Shown: piece by piece, positions 16,763-26,353 of the stretch
Position numbering within the stretch: the first letter of the stretch is position 1
Layout: every line of letters starts with the position of its first letter
Origin: Sporosarcina obsidiansis
Lineage (GTDB): Bacteria; Bacillota; Bacilli; Bacillales_A; Planococcaceae
Length of the DNA stretch: 64,000 nucleotides
Assembly: GCF_009651005.1 (NCBI RefSeq)
Contig: NZ_WHVW01000004.1
Coordinates: 1-64,000 of the forward strand
Direction: 5' to 3'
The notes under the pieces: model-generated
Databases searched by the model: none
The model's input: the letters and a program-made list of their open reading frames with translations, nothing else
Told to the model about the DNA's origin: nothing
Made by a program: the position numbers and the translations under genes

Positions 16763-17131
16763 ATGGGACTAGAACAACGGAAACTATACACACCATATAC
16801 GCCGGAAGTCGAACAACATACAACGAAAGAACAACATGTTGTTCGCCGTGTCAAAAGACGTTTTTCTAAGGGCGAAAATATATTGTTCGCTTTATTTGCA
16901 GCATTTACAATCTTTTTTTCTTCTATGCTCTTACAGACGCATTCCGATTTAAACGCTGTAAATAAAGAAGTACAATTGATGAATAAAGAAATTGAAGAAA
17001 CTACAAAACAAAATACCGAATTGTCCATCCAGGTGAGCGATAAGTCTACGTATGAGCGCATTTGGAAAAAAGCACAAGAAAATGGTTTGAACCTAAACGA
17101 AAATAACGTAAAGGTCGTGCCGGGACGATGA
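16763..17131 (+). CDS. ftsL: Cell division protein FtsL
   Basis: A 122-aa bitopic protein with a basic cytosolic N-terminus, one membrane segment (about residues 40-56) and an extracellular leucine-zipper-like coiled coil (NAVNKEVQLMNKEIEETTKQ). FtsL joins DivIC and DivIB and activates the septal synthase. It lies at the standard place between rsmH and pbpB and overlaps pbpB by ATGA. Confidence 0.92.
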   Translation: MGLEQRKLYTPYTPEVEQHTTKEQHVVRRVKRRFSKGENILFALFAAFTIFFSSMLLQTHSDLNAVNKEVQLMNKEIEETTKQNTELSIQVSDKSTYERIWKKAQENGLNLNENNVKVVPGR

Positions 17132-19344
17132 AGAAGTTTCGATTTCAATGGGGAGCCTTTCTTATGTTTGTAGTATACGGAGGGCTCTTTTTCATATTAT
17201 TCGGCAGAATTCTATTCATCCAGTTAACTGGCCAAGTAGATGGTAAAGAGCTCGCGAAAATTGCGGCCAATCAATATGAAAAGAATTCGGTTCTACAGGC
17301 AGAACGCGGAGCGATCATAGACAGGAATGATGATCCGATTGCATCGGACACGCTGAGCTACAAGGTAGTGGCTGTACTAAGTGAAGCTGCTAGTAAAAAT
17401 AGCAAAAAGAAATATCATGTCGTGGACTATGAAGAAACGGCAAAGGTATTAGCTAAGTACTTGCCGCTTGAAGAACAAGAAATATTAGCGAAAATGCACA
17501 ATGCAAAAGAAGGTACATGGCAAATTGAATTTGGACGTGCAGGTAAGGATTTGAACCGAGAGACCGTCTTACGGATGGATGAAGAGCTCGAACGTAAAGG
17601 GTTATCAGGCATTTTGTTTGTAGAGGGTAAGAAACGATTTTATCCGAATGGTCGCTTTGCTTCCTATCTAGTTGGTTTTGCCCAAAAAGAAGAAACGAAA
17701 GATAAGAAAACCGTAACCGTTGGAAAGATGGGATTGGAAAAGACGTATGACAAACAATTGACCGGCAAGGATGGGAAAGTGAATTATCAGTCCGACAGTT
17801 GGGGATATATCTTGCCATCTACTAATAAAAAAATAGAGCCTCCTTTAGATGGTCATACCATCAAATTGACAATTGATAAAACGATTGAGAACTTCGTGGA
17901 AGAAGCTATGGATCAAGTGGAGAAAGAATATGCTCCCAAAAAAATGCTGGTCCTCGTGTCGAACCCGAAAACTGGTGAAATTTTAGCGATGAGTCAACGA
18001 CCGACGTTTAATCCAATGACAAGAGAAGGTTTGACGGAAAACTGGTTGAATGACGCAGTAGAGCAGACAATCGAACCTGGTTCACCTATGAAGATGTTTA
18101 CACTGGCGGCAGCAGTAGAAGAAGGAAAATGGGATCCGAACGCCTATTTTAAATCGGGTTCTTATAAAATTTATGATCGAACGATTCGAGATGTCAACCA
18201 AACTGGATGGGGAACGATCACCTTTCTTGAAGGTTTGCAACGCTCCTCTAACGTCGGAATGGCCTATTTGCTTGAAAGGATAGGCGACAAGAAGTTCATT
18301 GAATATGTTCACGATTTTGGCTTTGGAGAACGTGTTGGGATCGATTTGCCGAATGAAGTAAAAGGGGTCATATTGGATAAATATCCAGCAGAACGATTGA
18401 CTACTTCGTATGGTCAAGGTTCTACCGTGACGCCATTGCAAATGATTCAGGCAGCTTCCGCTATTGCAAACAATGGGGTCATGATGAAACCGTATGTCAT
18501 TGATCAAATTGTCGATCCAAATACAGATAAAGTGGTAGAGAATCATGAACCTGAACAGAGTGGGTCTCCGATTTCTGCAGAAACTGCAAAAAAAGTTCGA
18601 GAAATATTGGCGACTACCGTAACTTCAGAAAATGGTACGGCTCAAAAATATAAGTTACCTAACTATGCGGTAGGTGGAAAAACAGGGACTGCGGAAATAC
18701 CAAGGAAAAAAGGTTCAGGTTATATGTCCGGATTTGGAAACTATTTGTATTCGTTTCTAGGAATGGCACCTATCGATGATCCACAGTTGCTAATTTATGT
18801 AACAGTTCAGCAACCTAAACTAAAGATAGGGGAATATGGTGCAGATCCTGTATCTAAAGTTTTTAACCCGATCATGGAGAACAGTTTGAAGTATTTAAAT
18901 ATCGCGCCTGAAAACGAAGCGGAAATACCTGTCACGAAAGTCGGCGATTATGTCGGGAACGATGCGGAAAAGGTAGTGGGCACTGCTCAACAGGATGGTT
19001 TCAAGCCGATTCTCATCGGTGAAGGTGGAAAGGTGACAGAACAAATCCCAGAAGCAGGATCAAAACTGACGGAGAACTCTATTGTACTCTTAAAGACATC
19101 GGGAAAAACGACTTTGCCAAATTTCAAAGGATGGTCCAAAAAAACGGTGCTGTCATTTAAACACCTTTCCAATCTAGATATTCGAATAAACGGTGAAGGC
19201 TATGTAATTGGCCAAAGTGTAACAAAAGGTACGAAAGTGAATGCAGATGATCCAATTGTCATTGAGTTGCGTACTCCGCAAGAACAATTCAATGATGAGA
19301 AATCTAAAGAGCAGCAAGAAGAGAAAGAAATCATTGGTGGCTAA
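17128..19344 (+). CDS. pbpB: Division transpeptidase PBP2B (class B, PASTA domains)
   Basis: A 738-aa class B penicillin-binding protein. A membrane anchor (about 8-31) is followed by the PBP dimerisation domain, the transpeptidase domain and two PASTA repeats in the last 150 residues. The active-site residues are all present: Ser319 in SPMK, SSN at 373-375 and KTG at 518-520. It makes septal peptidoglycan cross-links with the SEDS glycosyltransferase partner FtsW. The ATG overlaps the ftsL stop. Position and PASTA count match Bacillus pbpB. Confidence 0.95.
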   Translation: MKKFRFQWGAFLMFVVYGGLFFILFGRILFIQLTGQVDGKELAKIAANQYEKNSVLQAERGAIIDRNDDPIASDTLSYKVVAVLSEAASKNSKKKYHVVDYEETAKVLAKYLPLEEQEILAKMHNAKEGTWQIEFGRAGKDLNRETVLRMDEELERKGLSGILFVEGKKRFYPNGRFASYLVGFAQKEETKDKKTVTVGKMGLEKTYDKQLTGKDGKVNYQSDSWGYILPSTNKKIEPPLDGHTIKLTIDKTIENFVEEAMDQVEKEYAPKKMLVLVSNPKTGEILAMSQRPTFNPMTREGLTENWLNDAVEQTIEPGSPMKMFTLAAAVEEGKWDPNAYFKSGSYKIYDRTIRDVNQTGWGTITFLEGLQRSSNVGMAYLLERIGDKKFIEYVHDFGFGERVGIDLPNEVKGVILDKYPAERLTTSYGQGSTVTPLQMIQAASAIANNGVMMKPYVIDQIVDPNTDKVVENHEPEQSGSPISAETAKKVREILATTVTSENGTAQKYKLPNYAVGGKTGTAEIPRKKGSGYMSGFGNYLYSFLGMAPIDDPQLLIYVTVQQPKLKIGEYGADPVSKVFNPIMENSLKYLNIAPENEAEIPVTKVGDYVGNDAEKVVGTAQQDGFKPILIGEGGKVTEQIPEAGSKLTENSIVLLKTSGKTTLPNFKGWSKKTVLSFKHLSNLDIRINGEGYVIGQSVTKGTKVNADDPIVIELRTPQEQFNDEKSKEQQEEKEIIGG

Positions 19345-19346
19345 AT

Positions 19347-19375
19347 GAATAGGGTGCATTTTGCTGACATACCTT
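19347..19375 (+). promoter_or_regulatory. Candidate sigma-E promoter for spoVD
   Basis: GAATAGG (19347-19353), 14 bp, CATACCTT (19368-19375) matches the sigma-E pattern KMATATT-(14-15)-CATACANT with 7 of 8 at the -10 and the ATA core at the -35. It lies in the short pbpB-spoVD gap, 26 bp before the start codon. Bacillus spoVD is mother-cell expressed, so the location makes sense. Confidence 0.6.
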
Positions 19376-19401
19376 AGTAGAAAAACAAAGGTAGTGAGTC
19401 A

Positions 19402-21315
19402 TTGCGATCATTCATTGATATGCAGTCGAAGAAGCGTTTACGAGCAGCGTTCATCATTTTCCTAATCTCTATGCTACTTGTTGTCGGTAAGCTATTTCAT
19501 GTTCAGATTATCAAACATGAATGGTTAGAAGAGAAGGCGAAAGAAAACTGGGATCGAGAAATTCCTTTTGGCGCAATGCGTGGCGAAATTACGGATCGTA
19601 ACGGAAACTTGGTGGTAGGCAATAAATTAGCCCCTACGCTTTATTTTATGCCTTCTCAGAACCCTGATATTTCAAGTTCTATACCTGACATTGCGAAAAT
19701 ACTAGGTATTCCTTCAGAAATATTAGAAGAGAAGATGAAGAAAAAAGAATATATGGTGAAACTTGCACCAGAGGCTAAAAATATTACCAAAGAGCAGGCA
19801 GAAGAAATTACGAAACTCCAAGTAAAAGGCCTGTATGTGGGTGTCGATTTTGTCCGTCATTATCCGTATGACGACCTGCTAGCCAGATTAATTGGGTTTA
19901 CAGGGTATGACAGCCAAGGATTGGCAGGTATTGAGTATGCGTATGATGAGATTCTGAGCGGTGTTGGTGATAAAATTAGACTGTTCACGGATGCGAAAGG
20001 AATTCCATTACCACATGTCGAAGATGGATTTGAACCTGGTAAAGAAGGAGCGTCTCTTGAGCTAACGATCGATTTGAAGATGCAGCAAATTGTTGAGCGT
20101 GAACTGATACAAGCGATGGAAAAGTACGATGCACAACAAGCCCTAGCCATCATCATGAATCCTAAAACGGGAGAACTGTTATCGTTAGCATCAGTACCTG
20201 GCTTTCACCCTACTGATTACCAATCGACTGATTCAACGATTTATAACCGAAATCTACCGGTATGGATGACGTATGAACCTGGTTCTACATTCAAAATTGT
20301 CACCTTAGCGGCAAGTCTTGAAGAAAAAGTAATAAATTTAGAAAATGAAGGGTTTTATGATCCAGGGTACACTATGGTAGCGAATGCTCGTTTACGTTGT
20401 TGGAAGCGGGAAGGACATAAAGACCAAACATTTCTTCAAGTAGTGGAAAACTCTTGCAACCCAGGCTTCATTACGATGGGTCAGCGATTAGGAAGCGAAA
20501 AATTAGATCGCTACATACGAGCATTCGGTTTTGGTGCTTCTACTGATTCAGGAATCGCTGGTGAGGCAAAGGGTATTTTATTCTCAAAGAAAGTTTTTGG
20601 TCCTGTTGAACAAGCGACTACGTCTTTCGGACAAGGAATTTCTGTTACGCCTATCCAGCAAGTTCAAGCTGTTGCAGCGGCTATTAACGGTGGAAATCTT
20701 TTTAAGCCGTATATTATTAAAGAGATAAAAGATCATCAAGGAAAGACACTGCAAAAGTTTGAACCAGAGTTGAAACGGCGAGTGATCAGTGAAGAGACAT
20801 CGGCACAGGTTCGACACGCGTTAGAATCTGTTGTAGCGAATGGATCAGGTCGCAATGCTTTTGCGGACGGCCTTCGAATCGGAGGAAAAACGGGAACTGC
20901 TCAAAAAGTAGTCGATGGGCGATATAAAGACGGAGATTACATTGTATCGTTCATAGGATTTGCGCCAGCAGATGATCCTGAATTACTCGTTTATGTGGCA
21001 GTCGATAGCCCGAAAAACTCCCTTCAATTTGGCGGCGTCATCGCGGCACCAATTGTGGGCCGTATTATTGAGGAAGTAGCGCCGATTGCTCAAATTGAAC
21101 GAAGGAAAGATCAACTGGAAAAGGAATATAGATGGGGAGATGCTGAAACATTTCGTTCACCGGATTTACTCGGTATGAATAAAAAGGAGCTCCTTACACA
21201 AAATTACACGTTTAAAATGGAGTGGCATGGCAAAGGCAAGAAAGTGATTCGTCAATTGCCTGCTCCCAATACATTAATGACTGTGGAAGACACCATTCAT
21301 CTGTACACAGAATAA
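19402..21315 (+). CDS. spoVD: Stage V sporulation protein D (class B PBP)
   Basis: A 637-aa penicillin-binding protein close in pattern to Bacillus SpoVD, which cross-links spore cortex peptidoglycan with SpoVE. A membrane segment (about 13-31) precedes the dimerisation domain, the transpeptidase domain and one C-terminal PASTA domain. The active site is Ser295 (STFK), SCN at 351-353 and KTG at 496-498. The block ARLRCWKREGH and NSCNPGFI is typical of SpoVD rather than PBP2B. The start is TTG at 19402, with AAAGG nine bases upstream. In Bacillus murE follows; here mraY does. Confidence 0.94.
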   Translation: MRSFIDMQSKKRLRAAFIIFLISMLLVVGKLFHVQIIKHEWLEEKAKENWDREIPFGAMRGEITDRNGNLVVGNKLAPTLYFMPSQNPDISSSIPDIAKILGIPSEILEEKMKKKEYMVKLAPEAKNITKEQAEEITKLQVKGLYVGVDFVRHYPYDDLLARLIGFTGYDSQGLAGIEYAYDEILSGVGDKIRLFTDAKGIPLPHVEDGFEPGKEGASLELTIDLKMQQIVERELIQAMEKYDAQQALAIIMNPKTGELLSLASVPGFHPTDYQSTDSTIYNRNLPVWMTYEPGSTFKIVTLAASLEEKVINLENEGFYDPGYTMVANARLRCWKREGHKDQTFLQVVENSCNPGFITMGQRLGSEKLDRYIRAFGFGASTDSGIAGEAKGILFSKKVFGPVEQATTSFGQGISVTPIQQVQAVAAAINGGNLFKPYIIKEIKDHQGKTLQKFEPELKRRVISEETSAQVRHALESVVANGSGRNAFADGLRIGGKTGTAQKVVDGRYKDGDYIVSFIGFAPADDPELLVYVAVDSPKNSLQFGGVIAAPIVGRIIEEVAPIAQIERRKDQLEKEYRWGDAETFRSPDLLGMNKKELLTQNYTFKMEWHGKGKKVIRQLPAPNTLMTVEDTIHLYTE

Positions 21316-21369
21316 CAAAAACAGCAGATCCATTTCGAGTTCTGCTATGAATTAGAAGGAGAACTTATC

Positions 21370-22341
21370 ATGACACTCGGTACGACAATCACGACAATTG
21401 CTGTAGCATTCTTTGTTTCAGCGATTGTCGGGGTGATCATCATCCCATTACTTAGAAGGTTGAAGTTCGGCCAAAGCATCAGGGAAGAAGGTCCGCAGGC
21501 TCATTTGAAAAAAGCCGGTACACCCACAATGGGTGGACTCATCTTCCTAATTTCTATTATAATTTCCACACTCACACTCTCTTACATACATGATACACTG
21601 ACAACCCATACGATTGTGTTATTAATTGTGCTTGTCGGTTTTGGGTTCATCGGATTTTTAGATGACTTCATTATCATCATAGCGAAACGGAACTTGGGAT
21701 TGACCTCTCTGCAGAAATTGGTCGGGCAAATTGTGATCGCGATTGTAGCTTTTTTCCTTCTAAAGTTAGGTCCTTTCGAAACAACGGTCACTATACCTTT
21801 CACGACGATCGGATTGGACTTAGGCGTATTTTATGTGGCGTTTTTGATTTTCTGGTTAGTAGGCTTTTCGAATGCCGTCAACTTGACCGATGGGCTGGAT
21901 GGATTGGTTGGCGGAACATCGACAATCGCATTCACAACGTTTGGCGTCTTTGCTTTAATTTATGAGCAGAATGATATCGCGTTGTTCGCTTTTGTAGTGG
22001 CAGGCTCGATGCTCGGCTTTTTATTGTTTAATATCAAGCCGGCAAAAGTGTTTATGGGAGACACCGGTTCATTGGCCCTTGGCGGGGCTCTTGCCATGTT
22101 GTCAGTGTTAATCAAACAAGAATTACTACTACTCGTGATCGGTATTGTGTTTGTAGTCGAAACGTTATCTGTCATTATTCAAGTTATTAGTTTTAAATTG
22201 ACAGGCAAACGTGTTTTCAAAATGAGTCCGATTCATCACCATTTTGAATTATCGGGTTGGTCAGAGTGGAAAGTTGTCGTTGTATTTTGGGGAGTAGCCT
22301 TATTAGCTGCCCTAGTACCTGTCTTTTTGGAGGTCATGTAA
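21370..22341 (+). CDS. mraY: Phospho-N-acetylmuramoyl-pentapeptide transferase
   Basis: A 323-aa polytopic membrane enzyme making lipid I from UDP-MurNAc-pentapeptide and undecaprenyl phosphate. Motifs include KAGTPTMGG, LDDF, NLTDGLDGLVGG (Mg and substrate aspartates), FMGDTGSLALGG and the MSPIHHHFE histidine cluster. The ATG at 21370 follows AGAAGGAG. The stop abuts the murD start directly. Confidence 0.96.
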   Translation: MTLGTTITTIAVAFFVSAIVGVIIIPLLRRLKFGQSIREEGPQAHLKKAGTPTMGGLIFLISIIISTLTLSYIHDTLTTHTIVLLIVLVGFGFIGFLDDFIIIIAKRNLGLTSLQKLVGQIVIAIVAFFLLKLGPFETTVTIPFTTIGLDLGVFYVAFLIFWLVGFSNAVNLTDGLDGLVGGTSTIAFTTFGVFALIYEQNDIALFAFVVAGSMLGFLLFNIKPAKVFMGDTGSLALGGALAMLSVLIKQELLLLVIGIVFVVETLSVIIQVISFKLTGKRVFKMSPIHHHFELSGWSEWKVVVVFWGVALLAALVPVFLEVM

Positions 22342-23691
22342 ATGAAGAATACAGATCAATTCATAGGGAAAAGAGTGCTCGTTGTCGGTCTAGCCAAGAG
22401 TGGCGTTGCAGCCGCGGGTTTACTCCAGCGTTTAGGTGCGAAGGTAGTCGTAAATGATGCAAAGCCGCTAGAAGGAAATGAGGAAGCGGCAGATCTTCAA
22501 GCACAAGGAATTGAAGTGATTGGTGGCGGTCATCCGAGTGATTTATTGGATCGGAATTTTGACTTCATTGTAAAAAACCCGGGGATTCCATATAGTAATC
22601 CGTTAATCACCCAGGCAGTTTCAAAGAACATCCCCATTTGGACAGAAATTGAATTAGCCGGGATACTTAGTGAAGCACCTTTCATTGCGATTACCGGTTC
22701 AAATGGTAAAACGACGACAACAACTTTGCTCTATCACATACTGAATATCGGAAAGAAACAGCCACTCATCGCTGGCAATATTGGAACGGTGGCTTGTACA
22801 GTAGCTGAAGAGGCAAAGTCGGATGAAATTATCGTATTGGAAGCTTCTTCGTTTCAACTAGCTGGGACTGTAAACTTTAAACCTCAGATTGCAATTTTCA
22901 CTAATTTGTATGAAGCTCATTTGGATTATCACGGCTCCATCGAAGCTTATTTAGAGGCCAAATTGCAAGTTGCCAACAATCAGACAGCGGAAGATTATTT
23001 GATCTTCAATCAAGATCAAGAGCTTATCCGACAGTCGATTACATCGCTTCCTTCACGAAAAGTACCTTTTTCTGTACAAGGGAGGACGTCTGAAGGTATT
23101 TCAGCAGATGAAGAGTGGATTTATTGGTTAGGAGATCCATATATTTCAATCCGAATTATCAAATTACCTGGACGACATAACTTAGAGAACATTTTAGCTG
23201 CAACAGCTGCAGCCATTCTTTCGGGATGTGACAAACCCGCGATTGAAAATGTCTTAAGTTCATTTACCGGTGTCCGCCATCGAATGCAATATGTTCGAGA
23301 GGTTAGGGGACGCACCGTCTATAATGATTCGAAGGCAACGAACACGCTAGCGACAAAAAGTGCTTTGTCCTCGTTTCGTACACCCATTGTTTTAATTGCA
23401 GGGGGACTAGAACGAGGTCATTCATTTGAAGAACTGCGGCCTTATATGGACAATGTCCGAGTTGTGGTTGCGATAGGGGAGACAGCGCAGCGTTTCAATG
23501 AGTTTGCTGAATCATGTGGTGTCGAGCAAACCTTGAGAGCTAGTACGATGGAGGATGCGGTGCTGACTGCTTATGAAGCAAGCACAGAAAATGATGTCAT
23601 CCTGTTATCACCGAGTTGTGCAAGTTGGGACCAATATCCAAATTTTGAAATTCGGGGCGATCAATTTATTCATGCAGTAATGAAACTGTAA
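22342..23691 (+). CDS. murD: UDP-N-acetylmuramoyl-L-alanine--D-glutamate ligase
   Basis: A 449-aa Mur ligase adding D-Glu to the cytosolic peptidoglycan precursor. The N-terminal Rossmann domain holds VLVVGLAKSGVAAAGLL, the central ATPase has ITGSNGKTTTTTLL (P-loop), and the C-terminal domain starts at GVRHRMQYV with NDSKATN. The ATG follows GGAGG within the mraY end. murD is the only Mur ligase gene in this cluster. Confidence 0.96.
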   Translation: MKNTDQFIGKRVLVVGLAKSGVAAAGLLQRLGAKVVVNDAKPLEGNEEAADLQAQGIEVIGGGHPSDLLDRNFDFIVKNPGIPYSNPLITQAVSKNIPIWTEIELAGILSEAPFIAITGSNGKTTTTTLLYHILNIGKKQPLIAGNIGTVACTVAEEAKSDEIIVLEASSFQLAGTVNFKPQIAIFTNLYEAHLDYHGSIEAYLEAKLQVANNQTAEDYLIFNQDQELIRQSITSLPSRKVPFSVQGRTSEGISADEEWIYWLGDPYISIRIIKLPGRHNLENILAATAAAILSGCDKPAIENVLSSFTGVRHRMQYVREVRGRTVYNDSKATNTLATKSALSSFRTPIVLIAGGLERGHSFEELRPYMDNVRVVVAIGETAQRFNEFAESCGVEQTLRASTMEDAVLTAYEASTENDVILLSPSCASWDQYPNFEIRGDQFIHAVMKL

Positions 23692-23739
23692 ATAGGTTGT
23701 AATAGTTGGAGAGTATAATTGAAAAACGACTGATTAAAT

Positions 23740-24837
23740 TTGGAAAGGATGCGAGCGCTGGAGAGAACATATCGTGTGGTCTTTTTGATATCTGCGTTGC
23801 TGCTGTCGTTTATTGGATTGGTATTTGTCCAATCGGCAGGTTCTTATTGGGGGGAAGTACATTACCAGGATTCTTCTCCATTTATAGTTAAGCAAGGGAT
23901 CTACATGGCTATTTCTTTAGGTGTTGCCTATGTATTGTACAGAAGTCCTCTGACTTCTCACCCAATATTTTGGACATATTTTTATGTCGGTTCCATCTTA
24001 ATGTTAGTTGCGGTGTTAATTCCTGGAATTGGAGCGGTTCGTAACGGTTCTCAAAGCTGGATAGCGTTAGGACCGATCAGTTTACAACCGGCTGAGTTTG
24101 TAAAGGTCGCCTTGCTTGGAAAATTAGCCAGTACAATGAAGAAGAATAAGCAAAAGTCATGGCAATGGCAACATTTTGCATTAATTTTATTGCCTGCTGC
24201 TTTAATTATGATGCAACCTGATCTAGGTTCTGCCGTCATAATGATCGTTTCTGCTTTTGTTATTCTTTTCTTAGCCGGTTATCCACTTTCTTTCTTTATC
24301 TTTCTTTCAGTTTCAGGAGTCGCGGCATTTGTTGGATTGATCTTGGCTGCTCCATACCGATTGGACCGCATTAAGTCTTATATCGACCCGTGGACTGATC
24401 CATTAGGTACCGGATTTCAAAGCATTCAATCGTTGTTTGCCATTGCGCCAGGTGGTTTATTCGGACATGGCTTCGGTAATAGTCGGCAAAAGTTTTTATA
24501 CTTGCCTGAGCCTCAAAATGATTTTATCTTTTCCATCATCGCAGAAGAGATTGGTTTTATCGGCGCAGCGTCTATTATTTTGTTGTTTTTGTTATTGCTC
24601 GGATCGACATTTGGCATCGCGATTCGGTTACGTGAATGGAATTCATTCTTGATTGTGTCGGGTATGGTTTCCATGATCATCTTTCAAACTTTTTTAAATA
24701 TGGGCGTTGTATCGGGTTTGCTACCAGTGACTGGGGTTACACTCCCCTTTATTAGTTACGGTGGTTCTTCGTTACTGACTACCTGGCTAGCAGTAGGAAC
24801 TATTTTGCACTTTTCAAAAGATAAAAAGACGGGCTGA
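23740..24837 (+). CDS. spoVE: SEDS peptidoglycan glycosyltransferase, SpoVE/FtsW type
   Basis: About 365 aa with ten hydrophobic segments. SEDS signatures include NGSQSWIALGPISLQPAEFVK, MQPDLGSA, LPEPQNDFIFSIIAEE and LPFISYGGSS. It polymerises glycan strands beside a class B PBP; location and sequence fit SpoVE (partner SpoVD), though an FtsW role cannot be excluded. The start is uncertain: TTG 23740 has no ribosome site, ATG 23749 directly abuts GGAAAGG, and CTG 23758 has the best spacing to it. ATG 23749 gives the same N-terminal length as Bacillus SpoVE. murG and murB, next in Bacillus, are absent. Confidence 0.88.
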   Translation: MERMRALERTYRVVFLISALLLSFIGLVFVQSAGSYWGEVHYQDSSPFIVKQGIYMAISLGVAYVLYRSPLTSHPIFWTYFYVGSILMLVAVLIPGIGAVRNGSQSWIALGPISLQPAEFVKVALLGKLASTMKKNKQKSWQWQHFALILLPAALIMMQPDLGSAVIMIVSAFVILFLAGYPLSFFIFLSVSGVAAFVGLILAAPYRLDRIKSYIDPWTDPLGTGFQSIQSLFAIAPGGLFGHGFGNSRQKFLYLPEPQNDFIFSIIAEEIGFIGAASIILLFLLLLGSTFGIAIRLREWNSFLIVSGMVSMIIFQTFLNMGVVSGLLPVTGVTLPFISYGGSSLLTTWLAVGTILHFSKDKKTG

Positions 24838-24851
24838 AAGGAGAGCAGTGT

Positions 24852-25634
24852 ATGGATAAAGTAATCGATATTGAAGAACGGATTCCGTCAATGCGCAAGA
24901 AGCGTAGGCGGAAGACGAATAAAAGGTTTATTCTGCTCGTTGCTTTATTCCTAGTTGTTCTCCTTTCATTGCTTTACTTTCAATCTCCGTTAAGTGATGT
25001 CAAAGATATTTCCATTAACGATACGAAGTTAGCCGATGGAGTCTTCTACAAAGATCAGAGCGGATTATTTACTGGGCAATCGTTATGGGGATTCCATACA
25101 AAAGATATTGAAAAGAAGTTGTTGAAAATCCCTAGTGTGAAAGAAGTTACGGTCTCAAGAAAGTTTATTAACCACGTAACAATTAAAGTCACAGAATGGG
25201 AACCCATAGCGTATATAGAAAATAAAGCTCAATTCGATCTATTGTTAGTGAACGGTGAACGAATTGAAGTAAACGATCCTGACTCACTTTTACATGCACC
25301 CATCCTTTCCGGTTTTACAGAACCAGATGTGATTGAGCAAATGATTCAGCAACTTCAGCAGATGGACAACTCTGTATTTGAATTGATATCAGAAATACAT
25401 TATACAGAGGAAGATAAAATCAAAGTATTCATGAACGATGGATACGAAGTGCACGCAGCCATTAACAGCTTCGCGGAAAAAATGTCGTACTATACCGAAA
25501 TCATTGCTCAACTGCCTAAAGAAGAGAAAGGTGTACTGGATGTAGAAATCGGTGTGTTCTTTAAAACCTATACTGATTATTACAATGAATTAGGACAGGG
25601 GGAAAAGAATGAGCAAGAACCAGAAAGCCGCTAG
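24852..25634 (+). CDS. divIB: Cell division protein DivIB/FtsQ
   Basis: A 260-aa bitopic division protein: a strongly basic cytosolic N-terminus (KKRRRKTNKR), one membrane segment (about 26-45), then an extracellular POTRA domain (LSDVKDISINDTKL onward) and the beta domain. It stabilises the FtsL-DivIC complex. The ATG is 8 bases after AAAGGAG. Its end overlaps ylxW by 26 bases. Confidence 0.93.
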   Translation: MDKVIDIEERIPSMRKKRRRKTNKRFILLVALFLVVLLSLLYFQSPLSDVKDISINDTKLADGVFYKDQSGLFTGQSLWGFHTKDIEKKLLKIPSVKEVTVSRKFINHVTIKVTEWEPIAYIENKAQFDLLLVNGERIEVNDPDSLLHAPILSGFTEPDVIEQMIQQLQQMDNSVFELISEIHYTEEDKIKVFMNDGYEVHAAINSFAEKMSYYTEIIAQLPKEEKGVLDVEIGVFFKTYTDYYNELGQGEKNEQEPESR

Positions 25635-26334
25635 TAAAAAACGAGGAAAGCAATTACTATTTTCTGTTGTTTTTCTTGTACTGGGTTTTATCTTGGCCTT
25701 TTCCTATCGGACGGTTGGTAGTAGCCATAAAGAACTGGATGAAGTGCAATCTGAACTATTTTTGCAGGAAGAGCAATATCGGGAAGAATTGATTGAACAG
25801 CAAGAACGTAATAAAGAGCTAACAGAAGAATTGCTTGAAAAACAAAAAGAAGTTCGTGAATTAGAAGAAGACTTCTCAAGTAGGGAAAAGAATCATGCGG
25901 TACTTGTGGAAAAAGCACGAGATTTACGATTACTTCTAGGTGTAATACCTGCTAAAGGGACGGGCATTAAGGTGACACTGGAGGATGCAGATTATGATCC
26001 TTCTACACAAAATCCGAATGATTATATTGTCCATGAAAGCCATGTGTTACGCGTAATTAACGAGTTGAAAATTGCGGGTGCTCAAGGAATCGCGATTAAT
26101 GGACAACGAGTGAATTCAAATTCGTACATAAAGTGTACAGGCCCTGTTATTATGATTGACGGTAGGACGTTTCCAGCTCCTTTTACAATAGAAGCGATTG
26201 GCGATCCGAAAGTACTGTCTCCTGCTCTGCATTTAAAAGGGGGCGTGGTTGACGGGTTGCTGAGAGACAATATTGTGGTCACGACAGAGGAGGCAAAGGA
26301 GATTCAACTATCTGCGATACGTGACAAAGCATAA
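25609..26334 (+). CDS. ylxW: DUF881 protein YlxW
   Basis: A 241-aa membrane protein with one N-terminal membrane segment (about 14-33), a long coiled coil (residues 40-105, rich in Glu, Leu and Gln) and a DUF881 domain (GTGIKVTLEDAD, AQGIAINGQRV, GPVIMIDGR). Function is unknown; the genes follow divIB in Bacillales. ATG 25609 lies after GGGGGAAAAG, inside the end of divIB. Confidence 0.88.
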   Translation: MSKNQKAASKKRGKQLLFSVVFLVLGFILAFSYRTVGSSHKELDEVQSELFLQEEQYREELIEQQERNKELTEELLEKQKEVRELEEDFSSREKNHAVLVEKARDLRLLLGVIPAKGTGIKVTLEDADYDPSTQNPNDYIVHESHVLRVINELKIAGAQGIAINGQRVNSNSYIKCTGPVIMIDGRTFPAPFTIEAIGDPKVLSPALHLKGGVVDGLLRDNIVVTTEEAKEIQLSAIRDKA

Positions 26335-26353
26335 TAGGTAGAGGGGGGTTAGA

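Noticed and set aside
16429-17148. 239-aa minus-strand frame over rsmH/ftsL
   Set aside because: Antisense shadow of two well-recognised genes; composition is unlike a real protein.
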